Assembly: GCF_030253575.1 (NCBI RefSeq)
Contig: NC_080564.1
Span: 3,516,501 to 3,580,500, forward strand
Direction: 5' to 3'
Origin: Rhododendron vialii
Taxonomy: Eukaryota; Streptophyta; Magnoliopsida; Ericales; Ericaceae
DNA: 64,000 bases
Made by a program: the position numbers and the translations under genes. The notes beneath the pieces are model-generated. The model ran no database searches and was not told the origin of the DNA. It was given only the letters and a program-made list of their open reading frames with translations. Of this stretch, positions 1-10,696 are shown piece after piece. Every line of letters starts with the position of its first letter. Position 1 is the first letter of the stretch.

Positions 1-1
1 G

Positions 2-3000
2 TTGGACTTTACTAGCAAAAGGAAGAGAATGTCTGTTATTATTCAGGACAAGGATGGCCAACTTTTTCTCTTTTGTAAAGGTGCAGACAGGTTTGGCTCA
101 TGAAATCCTTTCCTTAACTTCCAATTTCTCCCTTGACATCTGTTATTGGAGGAAGTTAGACCTGTATAATGATGTCATTGGGATAAAATTTGAGCTTTTC
201 TTATTGCCTCTGATATTTCAAGGCCATCCTTTTGCTTAACTGACTTTATGCTATGTTGAAATGGTAATTTGATGCATTGTTCCGCAATGCTTGGGTTATG
301 CAGCATCATCTTTGACCGGTTATCAAAGAATGGAAGAATGTACGAGGAAGCTACTACAAAACACCTAAAGGACTATGGGGAAGGTGGTTTGCGCACATTA
401 GCTCTTGCTTATCGAAAACTTGAAGAGGAAGAGTATTTTGCTTGGAACAATGAGTTTATCAAAGCGAAGACTTCCATTGGTGGTGATCGGGAGGCAATGC
501 TTGAACGGGTATCTGATCTGATGGAAAGGGATTTAATCCTTGTCGGTGCAACTGCTGTTGAAGACAAACTGCAGAAAGGGGTACTTCTATGTCATTGCTA
601 GAGAGGAATAATATTTTTTTTACATTCTTGTGTTTCGATCCTTTCCAAACTTAACTATCGGATTTTCAATAGGTGCCTGAATGTATTGATAAACTGGCTC
701 AAGCAGGTCTCAAAATTTGGGTTTTGACAGGAGATAAGTTGGAAACAGCAATCAACATAGGGTCGGTATTCTATTTGTCAAACTCATAACCAAACTGTAA
801 AAGAGTCAGAGAGCTCCGCATAATCCATCGTAACTTGCAACTGCACTGAAACTATTATTTGCGTGATGCAGATTTTCCTGTAGTCTGCTTCGACAGGGCA
901 TGAAGCAAATTTGTATAACAAGCCTGAATACAGGCACGTCAGCACAAGATTCCAGAAAGGTACATTTGAATAAGGGATGTGGATAATATTCAAAATTTTA
1001 TACACTTTTATTTTATAATTTGTTGCAACTGTGAAGGATAATATTATGATGCAAATCACAAATGCCTCTCAAATGATCAAGCTTGAAAAGGATCCGCATG
1101 CTGCATTTGCATTAATTATCGATGGGAAGACCCTTTCATATGTTTTAGAGGATGATCTGAAGCATGAATTCTTGAACCTAGCGGTTGTTTGTGCATCTGT
1201 CATATGCTGTCGTGTCTCTCCTAAGCAAAAAGCTTTGGTAATATTTTTTTCTCTTATCAATCAATATGCTTTGCCCACTAGACTTTCTATTTCCTGGTAG
1301 TTAACTTCCATATCTTTTTTATAAGTTCTTAGTACTTGTCTTGGTTTAATTTGTTTGGTCACATCACTAGGTGACAAGATTGGTAAAACAAGGAACCGGC
1401 AAAATCACGTTAGCAATTGGGGATGGTGCAAATGATGTTGGAATGATTCAAGAAGCAGATATTGGTGTTGGCATCAGTGGCGTTGAAGGAATGCAGGTCC
1501 ATAACATCTCTTAGAATCTTCTTGGATAATGTGCCTGGGAAATGGTTGATAAAATTAATGAGTCCTATAGAGTTTTAATGTTGCTGGTGCTTTTGAAACG
1601 GCTTTGTTTTATAAAGGCAAGAGATAGTATATCATTTAGTCCCACTTGGAGTAAATTTTATCTAGAACTAGTCTTGTGGCTTGGTTTGAGGTGTGGGCAT
1701 TAAGAAGTTTTTTTGTTTGGTGCCTTGGAAATGTCATTTACTCCCTCCGTCTCGATTTGTTTGTCCCCTTTTTGACTTATGGATGTCTCAAATTGACTGT
1801 CTAATTTTAAAATCAATGGATGAGATTATGTAAATTTTCAAATCAATGAATGAGATTTGGTTTCCTTAATAAGTTAGAAACCCGAGATTAGACAAACTAA
1901 TCGGAACGGAGGGAGTATTTTATATGAGAAATGGTGTGAAAAGAGAAAGATAAGCAATATACTAGCTTCGTAGGTTGTTTATCATGTCTAAAGATTATAA
2001 ATTCAACCTGGACTTTTATGGAGGACTTTTCAGTGGGGTACCTAAAATCACTCATAGGGAAATAGCTCACCTACAACTACAATGGGAACATTTGTTGTTT
2101 TCAATCAAGTAGTTATTTTTTTCATCATTCAACATCTTTGTTATGGTCTGGCACTGCCATTTATTCTCTGTTACGTAAAAGAAAAGCAGTAGTTGTTTAG
2201 TCCTGTAAACCCCAGATGTTGCCATTTGCTGATATCAATGGTTATAAATCTAAACCATATCTTAAATGTACTACCCACGTGAAACTGTTAGCGGACATTA
2301 CCACATATTTTTTCAATGGACCATTTCAGTCTTCCATTAGCTTTCTACGATAGCGAATTTCTTTGTTTTCTCGGACAGTATGATTAAGGAATTGGACCAT
2401 TAACCATGTTTGGATGATTACTTTTTGCACTTTATTTTTCTCTTTATAGTCAATCTTACAAAATTCTCAGCTCATTTGCAGGCTGTGATGGCTAGTGACT
2501 TTGCTATTGCTCAGTTTCGATTTTTGGAAAGACTTCTGGTTGTCCATGGACACTGGTGTTACAAGAGAATTGCTCAGATGGTAATAACTTGAGAGAATTT
2601 TATTGGTGTGATATGTTAAGGATGATTCTTTTTCTTCCCAATTCAATTCTAACATTGGATTGAAAATAAGAAAAATGAATCTACTTTTTGGTTAATTTCC
2701 GTAAGCACTGAAACTCGTAGAAAAGCAAAACCAATACAATAGATTTTTTATAATTGAACGGAGAAATTACGTTGGTAAATGTTTGGGGACTATTGTCTCC
2801 GTTTTTTTCTTTTCAATGGCTCGGTAGGGAAAAACGTAATGCTATTATTTTTTTTGTTTTTTTTTTATCAACAACGTAATGCTATATATTCTGTTATGTT
2901 TTCTAAGAAGTTTTACAACATCAAAAATGCTACAGGTACCGAAATTGGGGGACCGAAATCGGACCGACGGCCGCCGGCGGGCCGTCTCCGGCCACCGGAC

Positions 3001-4385
3001 GGCCGATCCGAGCCGTCCAAAAATTCTAAAAAAAAAAACCGAGGGGGCCCACGCGGGAATCAACGTCATCCGAGGTGTGTAGGGTGCTTGATCGGAGCAC
3101 CCCTTTTCGTGTGTATATGTATACACACGAAAAGGGGTGCTCCGATCAAGCACCCTACACACCTCGGATGACGTTGATTCCCGCGTGGGCCCCCTCGGTT
3201 TTTTTTTTTAGAATTTTTGGACGGCTCGGATCGGCCGTCCGGTGGCCGGAGACGGCCCGCCGGCGGCCGTCGGTCCGATTTCGGTCCCCCAATTTCGGTA
3301 CCTGTAGCAACACTCTTACAACATAACCACTCTAATAAAAGTTTTCTGTTTCTGCCCTTGCATGTTCAACAAGCATTGCATAGTTAGGTGCTTTGATGCT
3401 TCTGTTTATTTTCACATCTAATACAAACTTTAATCATTTGCATTCAGATTTGTTATTTCTTCTACAAGAACATAGCCTTCGGCCTCACACTCTTCTACTT
3501 TGAGGCACTCGCCAACTTTTCTGGGCAATCAATTTATGACGATTGGTACATGTTGCTATTCAATGTTATTCTCACCTCACTACCTGTCATTTCACTTGGA
3601 GTATTCGAACAAGATGTTTCATCAGAGATTTGCCTACAGGTAGTTCAACACGAACACCCTCGTTTTAAACATTCGTTGTCTTGTTTTCAAATACTATCCC
3701 ATGAACACATTCCCCCTGCATTTTTTTGTAGTTCCCAGCCCTTTATCAACAAGGCCCAAAAAACTTGTTTTTCGACTGGTACCGCATATTTGGGTGGATG
3801 GGGAATGGACTCTATTCTTCTGTCATGATATTCTTCCTCAACTTAATCATTTTCTATGACCAACCCTTCCGATCTGGAGGCCAAACTGCCGACATGTCAG
3901 CCATAGGGACCACCATGTTTACGTGCATCGTTTGTGCAGTCAATTGCCAGATTGCACTCTCTATGAGTCACTTCACTTGGATCCAACACCTCTTAATATG
4001 GGGCAGTGTCGCCACATGGTACCTATTCCTCTTAGGCTACGGAATGATGCCACCGGTCTATTCTAAAAATGCCTTCCAACTCCTTGTTGAAGTCCTCGCT
4101 CCTGCTCCTATGTACTGGTTCACCACTCTTTTAGTAACCATTGCTTGCAACCTCCCATATCTGATTCATATATCATTCCAAAGGTGTTTCCATCCAATGG
4201 ATCATCACATCATCCAAGAAATAAAGTACCTCAAGAAAGATGTTAAGGATCAACATATGTGGATGAGAGAGCGATCTAAAGCAAGACAGGAGACGAAGAT
4301 TGGGTTTACTGCGAGGGTAGATGCAAAGATCAGGCAACTGAAAGGGAGACTAACAAAGAAGCATTCGTCACTCCACAAGTCATAA
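2..4385 (+). CDS. ALA: Phospholipid-transporting P4-ATPase (flippase), ALA4-7 type, 5'-partial
   Basis: This is the 3' part of an aminophospholipid flippase gene, which moves lipids from the outer to the inner membrane leaflet. Exons by splice consensus and phase: 2..90, 304..580, 673..761, 872..959, 1037..1237, 1371..1496, 2482..2580, 3448..3639 and 3732..4385, giving 604 codons and a TAA. Visible in order are the nucleotide-domain KGAD, the TGDK motif ([13 protein letters not shown]), the hinge motif [19 protein letters not shown], then the C-terminal membrane segments ([13 protein letters not shown] and later hydrophobic stretches). The phosphorylated aspartate (DKTGT) lies upstream of the window. 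The hydrophilic tail ([36 protein letters not shown]) is of the kind I associate with ALA4-7 rather than ALA8-12. The acceptor at 1036/1037 is the least certain junction. The frame is open throughout, so the gene looks functional. Confidence 0.9.
1741..1915. mobile_element. Stowaway-type MITE in an ALA intron
   Basis: The element begins CTCCCTCCGT and ends ACGGAGGGAG, the classic Stowaway termini, and is flanked by the 2-bp target duplication TA (1739..1740 and 1916..1917). It is 175 bp, AT-rich inside and has no ORF. It lies in the intron between exons 1371..1496 and 2482..2580. Stowaway elements are mobilised by Tc1/mariner-like transposases. Confidence 0.88.
2922..3315. mobile_element. GC-rich palindromic MULE-type MITE, copy 1 (ALA intron)
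   Basis: The 394-bp element is almost one perfect inverted repeat with a tiny loop near 3118. The arms are GC-rich (GCCGGCGG-type runs) in an AT-rich setting. It is flanked by exact 9-bp duplications TTACAACAT (2913..2921 and 3316..3324), the length typical of Mutator-like elements. The outermost ~6 bp of the two ends (CAAAAA and GAGTGT) are not complementary; from TGCTACAGG inward the arms match closely. It is non-coding; ORFs readable through it are mirror images produced by the palindrome. A second copy lies at 25016..25413. Confidence 0.9.
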
Positions 4386-5769
4386 TGACTCCATAGTAAC
4401 ATTTCTTGGGATTTTTTTTTCTTTTTGGCCTTGTTCTCATTTATAAATGTAGGTTTCCTGGCCGTTTATGCTTCGATTTTTTACTGGTTGTGTTATTCAT
4501 TTTAGTGGGGGTGTGTTGAGGTCCCATTCATTATACAAGAGGTGTGATGCCATTGTATGTAATTACTCCTATATACCAAAAAAAAAAACTCCTATATAAC
4601 ATGATCTCATTACAGCTTGTGGAAATTGTTCATATTGATTAACCTACTTTCTTTCTTTGTACAATTTGTTTTTCGGAATTCTGAACCCCTGCAAAGCTTC
4701 TTATGCTTATATGCCCATGAAATTTGATTGACACACTTGCTACATCTCCTGCTTGTATGAGTTGAAAGCTTAACTTATAGTGTAAAATAGAAATAAAAAT
4801 AACGTGGTACGTACACATTCATGACCAAGCCGATGGCCATTTCGTCCATTGAGAAAAACAACCCTTCGATTGGAACAAGATAAAAAAACAAATGCCCGAG
4901 TTGATTAGATTGTTCCATGAGCATAAAATTTCTTCACGCGCGCAAATCTTCAGCATAACGTTGTTCCAACCATCCAACTAAATCAAAACAGGAGAGGATA
5001 ACAAAAGGTTAAATTAGACAAAGAATTCCTCACTTTAATTGCATAATTATTCAAAATTTGTTTACTTCGTCCCTCAATATTTAGTTATACATATTTTGTC
5101 TTTCATTGTTAGATTCCAATCTATCGAGCCCAATCAATCACGTGTTTTCTAATTCTGAAGAAAAGTATTCAACGTGTTGTTCCCCGTCAAATTTGATTAA
5201 AATTCGATACTTCATTCTACTCACTTCATTCAACTCAGTACAAAAATCTCTAGTATGTCTTCTACAATGACACTTAATTTTTTCTAATTCATATTTTGTA
5301 TGCTCCCAATAATCTACTCAAATTTAGTGAGTTATTGAAGTCCCGTGTCATATTTTGTATGCTCCCAATAATCTACTCAAATTTAGTGAGTTATTGAAGT
5401 CCCGTGCTCATCATGTGGAATAATGTTGGACCCTAACTTGGATACACATATACAAATTTGCAAATCCTGTAGTGCAACTCGCACTATAGGGGCTGTAGGG
5501 CGGTCGATCTCGCCATTCATTTTGATGCCAACGACTCGAATTTAATAAGAGCTTCTATTGATAGGAGCAGTCTATAGGATTCCATTGTCACCCAACAGGT
5601 CAAAACTATAATGCTTCAGGGATGGAATAAAAAGTATTGAAATTTGAGAGACGAAGTAAACAAAATCTGAATAATCTCAGGGAGTAAAAATGCAATTAAT
5701 CCTAAATTAAAGGTGGAAACTTTTGTTGCTTCGATTGGAATATTGGATTGAAGTCTCTTTGGTGAGTGT
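4386..5769. other. ALA 3' flank and intergenic DNA
   Basis: This stretch holds the 3' untranslated region of the ALA gene and AT-rich intergenic DNA. The only structure I see is the 59-bp tandem duplication annotated separately. No coding sequence is supported. Confidence 0.6.
5290..5407. repeat. 59-bp tandem direct duplication
   Basis: Two adjacent copies of a 59-bp unit (5290..5348 and 5349..5407), each starting CATATTTTGTATGCTCCC and ending AAGTCCCGTG, are essentially identical. This suggests a recent local duplication by slippage or unequal exchange. Confidence 0.9.
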
Positions 5770-5778
5770 CTCAATACC

Positions 5779-5997
5779 GAGAAATTTTTCAATGCCGAGC
5801 GGGCACCAGCCATGTGGTACCGAATACGCATCTTGACCGTCCACACGTGTTTTGAATGGCTCAGATCTGTTTGTGCTTGAGGGGGTGTTTTGGTAATTTT
5901 ATTCTCAAAATTTACCCAAATAGACTTGAGCCATCCAAACGACAAGATGGTGCTCGGCACCACGTGGCCGGTGCCCCCCGGCACTTAAAAACTTCGC
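5779..5997. mobile_element. MULE-type MITE with 9-bp target duplication
   Basis: The 219-bp element has long imperfect terminal inverted repeats: the left end GAGAAATTTTTCAATGCCG pairs with the complement of the right end, GCGAAGTTTTTAAGTGCCG, and similarity continues for about 60 bp. It is flanked by exact 9-bp duplications CTCAATACC (5770..5778 and 5998..6006). It has no transposase and is unrelated in sequence to the GC-rich palindromes at 2922 and 25016. Confidence 0.85.
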
Positions 5998-6163
5998 CTC
6001 AATACCAGGATGCTCCCCTTTCTCCGTCATCTCTCCTCCCTTCTCTCTGTCTCCTCTCCCCTTTCTCTCTCTAAATCCCCAGGCATCTCCTCCAAAATCC
6101 TTCATCTGATCCACCAAATCTCTCTTATTCGCTTTTTTTACTCGCAGTCGATCTCTGACCGTT

Positions 6164-6460
6164 GGATTACCCCGTTCGTTGCATAACTTTCTTGGCTTAT
6201 TCTATTTTATTTATTTATTTGTTACATAGAGTTTTTTGTTAGGGTTTGAATTGGTAGATAGGATTTGTCTTTTGCGTTGATTTCGATTTCGACTCCCTTT
6301 TCTATGATGGAAACGGATTACCCCGTTCGTTGCATAACTTTCTTGGCTTATTCTATTTTATTTATTTATTTGTTACATAGAGTTTTTTGTTAGGGTTTGA
6401 ATTGGTAGATAGGATTCGTCTTTTGCGTTGATTTCGATTTCGACCCCTTTTCTATGATGG
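6164..6460 (+). repeat. Tandem duplication of a leader-like block
   Basis: Two copies of a ~147-bp block lie head to tail (6164..6310 and 6315..6460), each starting GGATTACCCCGTTCGTTGC and ending CTATGATGG. The DNA just before (6010-6160) is very pyrimidine-rich, like a plant 5' leader. It may be a relic of a leader and first intron, but no coding exon follows. Confidence 0.8.
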
Positions 6461-7096
6461 AGCCTCGCGTTGACAATAAGTTCCGGCCGAAAATAATAGG
6501 TAAAACTAAAAGATGTATTGATATTAAAAAAAAGTGGATTGATATATGTGAAAGTGTGTTAATATCCATAAAATATATATTAATATGAACTTTTGTGATT
6601 TGACTTATGGTACATGCACGTTCTTTTGTGGACACTACTATGATTTGTAGGGGCTGATATTTTAGCCAACCAAGTGTGCAATAATTTTCTTCTCATGAAG
6701 ATGAACACAACGCGTGGTATGTGGGTCCGTCCAAATAGACATGTGGGACCCACTCAAAACATAGCTCAAATCAAATTTTGAGAATTCTAAAACTACCTCT
6801 TAAGACTATGTCAAATTTAATTAAGATCATATTTAATCATCTGTGAGTATTAGATTTTGAAAATCTACATAGATATTTGGTTGACTCTTTAAGACTCTCT
6901 AATCACTTGTCAAGAAAGTAGTAAAAAATTTATTCTGAAAATTTTAGTGAAAGTAAGGAAAGGATATAAGCATTTTCCTTTACGGGTTCATATGTACAAG
7001 AAATTGTTGACAAAATTTAAATATAATTCTTAAAAGGGAGATGTGGTACTGTTTACCTATTTTTTCCCTCACTCAAATATCGATAGATATTTTGAG
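6461..7096. other. AT-rich intergenic DNA
   Basis: Between the duplicated leader-like block and the solo LTR the sequence is AT-rich. I see no coding sequence, RNA gene or clear repeat. Confidence 0.5.
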
Positions 7097-7792
7097 AAAA
7101 CTGTAGCAACCGTAAATTTTTATAATAAAATTAAATATTTTAATTGAAATTCTTTTATTTAGATGTTAATTTGGTATTCTTTTAATAAATGACTCATTTT
7201 TTTTTCCCCAAAACCCTATTTAGTAAATATGTAAAGCTATAAGGATATGTATGTACATGGAAACCCTAACCTAGATTTTTTTTACAAATCCTAGAGAGAT
7301 TGATATCCTTGTATTAAACTATTATAGAACCGTAGCCTTAAGTTCATGATCCTAACAATCTATGAAAGATATGGATGAATCTAGGAAGATTTGAGAAATC
7401 TAGGAAGATTTGAGAAATCTAGGAGAGATTTGGGAGATTTGATATAGATTTTCCCTAGATATCCCTAGATTTTACAAGATATACTAAGATTGGATTAGAT
7501 TTTATTAGATTGGATTTGATTAGATATGATTAGGACAAGATTTTATTGGATTTTAATGGATATTATATCGATTTCGTTAGATATTGTTAGATTATATAAG
7601 ATTTGATATTGGATTTTGTTAGATTTGGAAAGATATTATAAGATTTGATTAGATATAGTTGAATTTTATTAGATTATATAAGATTTGATTTGAATATTAT
7701 TAGATTTGATTTAGATATTATAAGATGTGGTCATAATTATATAAGATATGGTTATGATTTTCTAGATAAGATTTAGATTCTCCTCTCATGAG

Positions 7793-7800
7793 TATAAATA
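7793..7800 (+). promoter_or_regulatory. TATA box within the solo LTR
   Basis: A consensus TATAAATA is followed by a C/T-rich stretch (CCATTCCCCTCTATTCC), as in an LTR promoter and transcription start. It may still drive read-through transcription. Confidence 0.55.
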
Positions 7801-8394
7801 GGTCCATTCCCCTCTATTCCACACACCACACGTCACTTCTTCATTCTTTTCTTTCTTGTTCTTGCATTCGTTTAAAGAGAGGGAAAGTGAGGGAGAGAAA
7901 GAGAGGCGGCCAAGAGAGAGGGAGAAGAGGAAAAATTCCACCACCACTCAAAACCATTAGTCGATCTTTAAAATTCCCAATTCGTAGTTCAAAGAAATTA
8001 TTTTTCTTTTCATCAAATTCCAACCGAGGCGACGTCACTCCGTTTTGACTCAACGAATTCGTAACCCGTTACCGCCAAGAAGAACGGTAGAAACCTCCTA
8101 TCTGCTCACCTAAGTATAATGTTGATGTGCTATATGGTTAACTATTTATTTATGATATCTTGTGATTAAATTGTTTGAGTTATCGTTGTAGTGCTTAATT
8201 AATTGCATGTTTGTTGATAAGTTGTGATGTTATAATTTTCAATGTTGTTAGAAATAGAATTGCATGAAATTAGTGATTTATTATTATCGCATGATTTTTA
8301 GCAAGCTTTGAAAGAATAATGTGAACAAGAGAAAATGATGCATGTTTACGAGACACGAGAAACAAGAAATGTGAAAAAGATTAATGATTGTATG

Positions 8395-8735
8395 AGCATG
8401 AAAACCCGGTAGGTCCATTAAAGATGGTCAGCGGAATCATGACTCAAGTGTGCGTGCGTGAGCATGAGAGCCCGGTAGGTCCTAAAAGAATGGTCGGCGG
8501 AATCATGACTCGGGTGTGCGTGTGTGGCCTAGGAGCCGGTAGGTCCTGAAAGGATGGTCAGCGGAACTAGTGCCGTGTATGCGTTATGAAATGGGAAATG
8601 TTTAAAGACTGAGAACCCGGTAGGTCCTGAAAGAGACGGTCAGCGGAATCAGTGCTTTTGGGTGGCAAAATCTGAATTTAGCCTGGTAGCCCGATAGGTC
8701 CTGAAAGATGGTCAGCGGAACTAGTGCTCGAGGAA
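8395..8735. repeat. Five tandem 65-80-bp repeats inside the solo LTR
   Basis: Five degenerate copies share a core CCGGTAGGTCCTGAAAG followed by ATGGTCAGCGGAA, beginning near 8395, 8461, 8526, 8607 and 8681. Spacing varies (65-80 bp). Confidence 0.85.
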
Positions 8736-9214
8736 TAAAATGGAAAGTGGAATCGATACTTGAAAAATGATGACACGGTTTATGATACGCTGTGATAACT
8801 CTGAAAGACACTGACACCTTTGGTTATTTTGTGATGCTAATTTTTTTTATAGAAATGATAAATTGTTATATGTTATTTTTGTTAGTGTATGGGACATAGG
8901 GGTAGGAGTTAGCTATTGGGCTTAATTGCTCACGGTATTACTTTTGTGACCCTGGCATCTTATGCCAGAGTTTAGAGACGTACAGGGGGAATTTTATAAT
9001 TTGGAAGAGTTTGATGCTGAGCAGAATAATGCAGAAGAAGACGGACGTCCAGAGGAGTAGAAGTTACCCTAGTACCCCTACCTTATCTATTTAAATAAGT
9101 GTAACACAAATTTGGGGATAATTTGACTTGTAATGACTTTATGTTTCTTTCTATTTAATAAATGTGGAAATTTTATTAAATTAACGTTCTCAAAAATCGG
9201 GGCGTTACAAAAAC

Positions 9215-10200
9215 AAAGTCAACAACACAAACAAGGGCAATGTGGATTGTCTCCAAAGGTGAATCCATGGTTCTTCACCGTAGTTCAGGATTTCGTCGGA
9301 TGCGAAGTGGCAATCGAATCAAATGTGAAGTTGATAGCACGAATTAAAATTGGAAACTAACGAAAGAGATTCTTCCATTAATCTTCAATGATGTATCAGC
9401 AAATAAAAGAAAATCAGTGATGCAAGACAAACACCAATCTTCACGAACAAAATCGATACATAAGATTCTAAGTTTCTCCTACTTCTAATTATAACCCAAA
9501 AGTTGGGTTAGTAAGAAAAAACCTGAAAGACAAATAAAGATAGATTCTTTGATTTGTTGGAGAGACCTAAGAGGCTATTTCTAGGAAACAAAAAAAATGT
9601 AGGAAATAACTTCCATTAACTACTTTTCATCTTGTTCCGATCTTTTGCTTCCACTTGTCCAAATAACTTCTCATCAAGTTTTAAATGTGTAGGAGCATGC
9701 CATGTATCTTTATAACTTTCAAATGCATAGGGTTGAGCCAAATGTCCTAGCCTGCACATGCAATAAAAATACAAACAACAATAATATAGAAATAATACTA
9801 ATAATAATAACGATAAAAAAAATATTGATAACACAAGTAGGGTTCCCATAATGACCACCTCTCCATTGATATCGACAGGGAGTAAAAATGTGGCTCACTC
9901 ATATCACATATTGCAAAAAAAAAAAATCACTCGTCCTTGATATTTTAAAAAAAAGTTTTAGAAATACTTTTCAAGTAGTCAATAAGATAACAGTGATTCA
10001 TAAGTTTTAGAAATACTTTTCAGTGATTTACAATGGGATTGTAAATCAATCAAAACTCATAAAAAGGTAATTAGAAAATTAGACGTTCTCGTGTTTTATT
10101 TTTCTTTCTCAACAACTGATCGGGACCTGGAAACTAAGGACAAATGTATCGAGACATCCTAAACCAAAATAGAGGATTAGGACAACAAAGTAATTAACAA
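9215..10200. other. Intergenic DNA downstream of TLP1
   Basis: AT-rich DNA with no supported gene. From about 10095 it becomes similar to the 3' flank of TLP2 (from about 13478, sharing TTTTTCTTTCTCAACAACT), which marks the left edge of the TLP tandem-duplication unit. Confidence 0.5.
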
Positions 10201-10210
10201 ATAGAAAGAC

Positions 10211-10643
10211 GAGAACAAATTTTATCCACCGCCGGTGTAAAACTTCACTTTTCCACCACTGTTCATTATGGAGCCCCACCAAGTGTCTATTATTGTAATT
10301 TGAACAGCTCATATTATAAGACCCACAGTATAGTATTGCCATGCAAAAAATCAACTTAATCGAAAATCGATAGATATGTCAAAATTTGAATTTTGATTTA
10401 TAAAATGCACGATCTGATTTCTGTCAATAATAATAAAGATAAATTGTCCATTTTACAAAGCGCAAAATTCAATTTTTGACACTCCTATCAATATCCGATC
10501 AAGTTTATTTTTTGCATGGATACACTATTATGTGGGGTCTACAAGATGAACTGTTCAAATCAACAATAAACACACGGTAAAACCGAAAAAGTCGATAGTA
10601 AAAAAATGGAGTTTTCCACCGCCGATAGAAAGAATTTAATCTC
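10211..10643. mobile_element. Foldback MULE-like MITE in the TLP1 3' flank
   Basis: The ~433-bp element is one long imperfect inverted repeat: the left arm from GAGAACAAATTTT pairs with the complement of the right end, GAGATTAAATTCT, along most of its length. The flanks are ATAGAAAGAC (10201..10210) and ATAGAAGAC (10644..10652), a 9-bp duplication with one indel. The homologous TLP2 flank has a single ATAGAAGAC at 13567..13575 and no element, so it serves as a related empty site. A fragment with similar sequence occurs near 41660-41765. Confidence 0.85.
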
Positions 10644-10696
10644 ATAGAAGACATAGTAGAGGCAGTAAGCGTTTGCAAATTTACCTAGCGCCGTAA

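Larger units (their letters stand above)
7102..9209. mobile_element. Solo LTR (probably Ty3/gypsy), 2.1 kb
   Basis: The segment runs from TGTAGCAACC to GGGGCGTTACA (TG..CA) and is bounded by an exact 5-bp duplication AAAAC (7097..7101 and 9210..9214), with no internal domain and no second LTR. That is the signature of a solo LTR left by recombination. It contains an AT-rich GATTTGATTAGATAT-like degenerate tract (7370-7760), a TATAAATA box at 7793..7800 with a pyrimidine-rich leader, and five 65-80-bp repeats near 8395-8735. The complement of its right end, starting TGTAACGCCCCG, resembles LTR ends of plant gypsy elements; the lineage is inferred. Confidence 0.87.

Noticed and set aside
2845-3326. 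Open frames on both strands giving similar Arg/Pro-rich proteins
   Set aside because: They are mirror readings of the palindromic MITE; the same peptides appear on both strands and again at 25008-25418.
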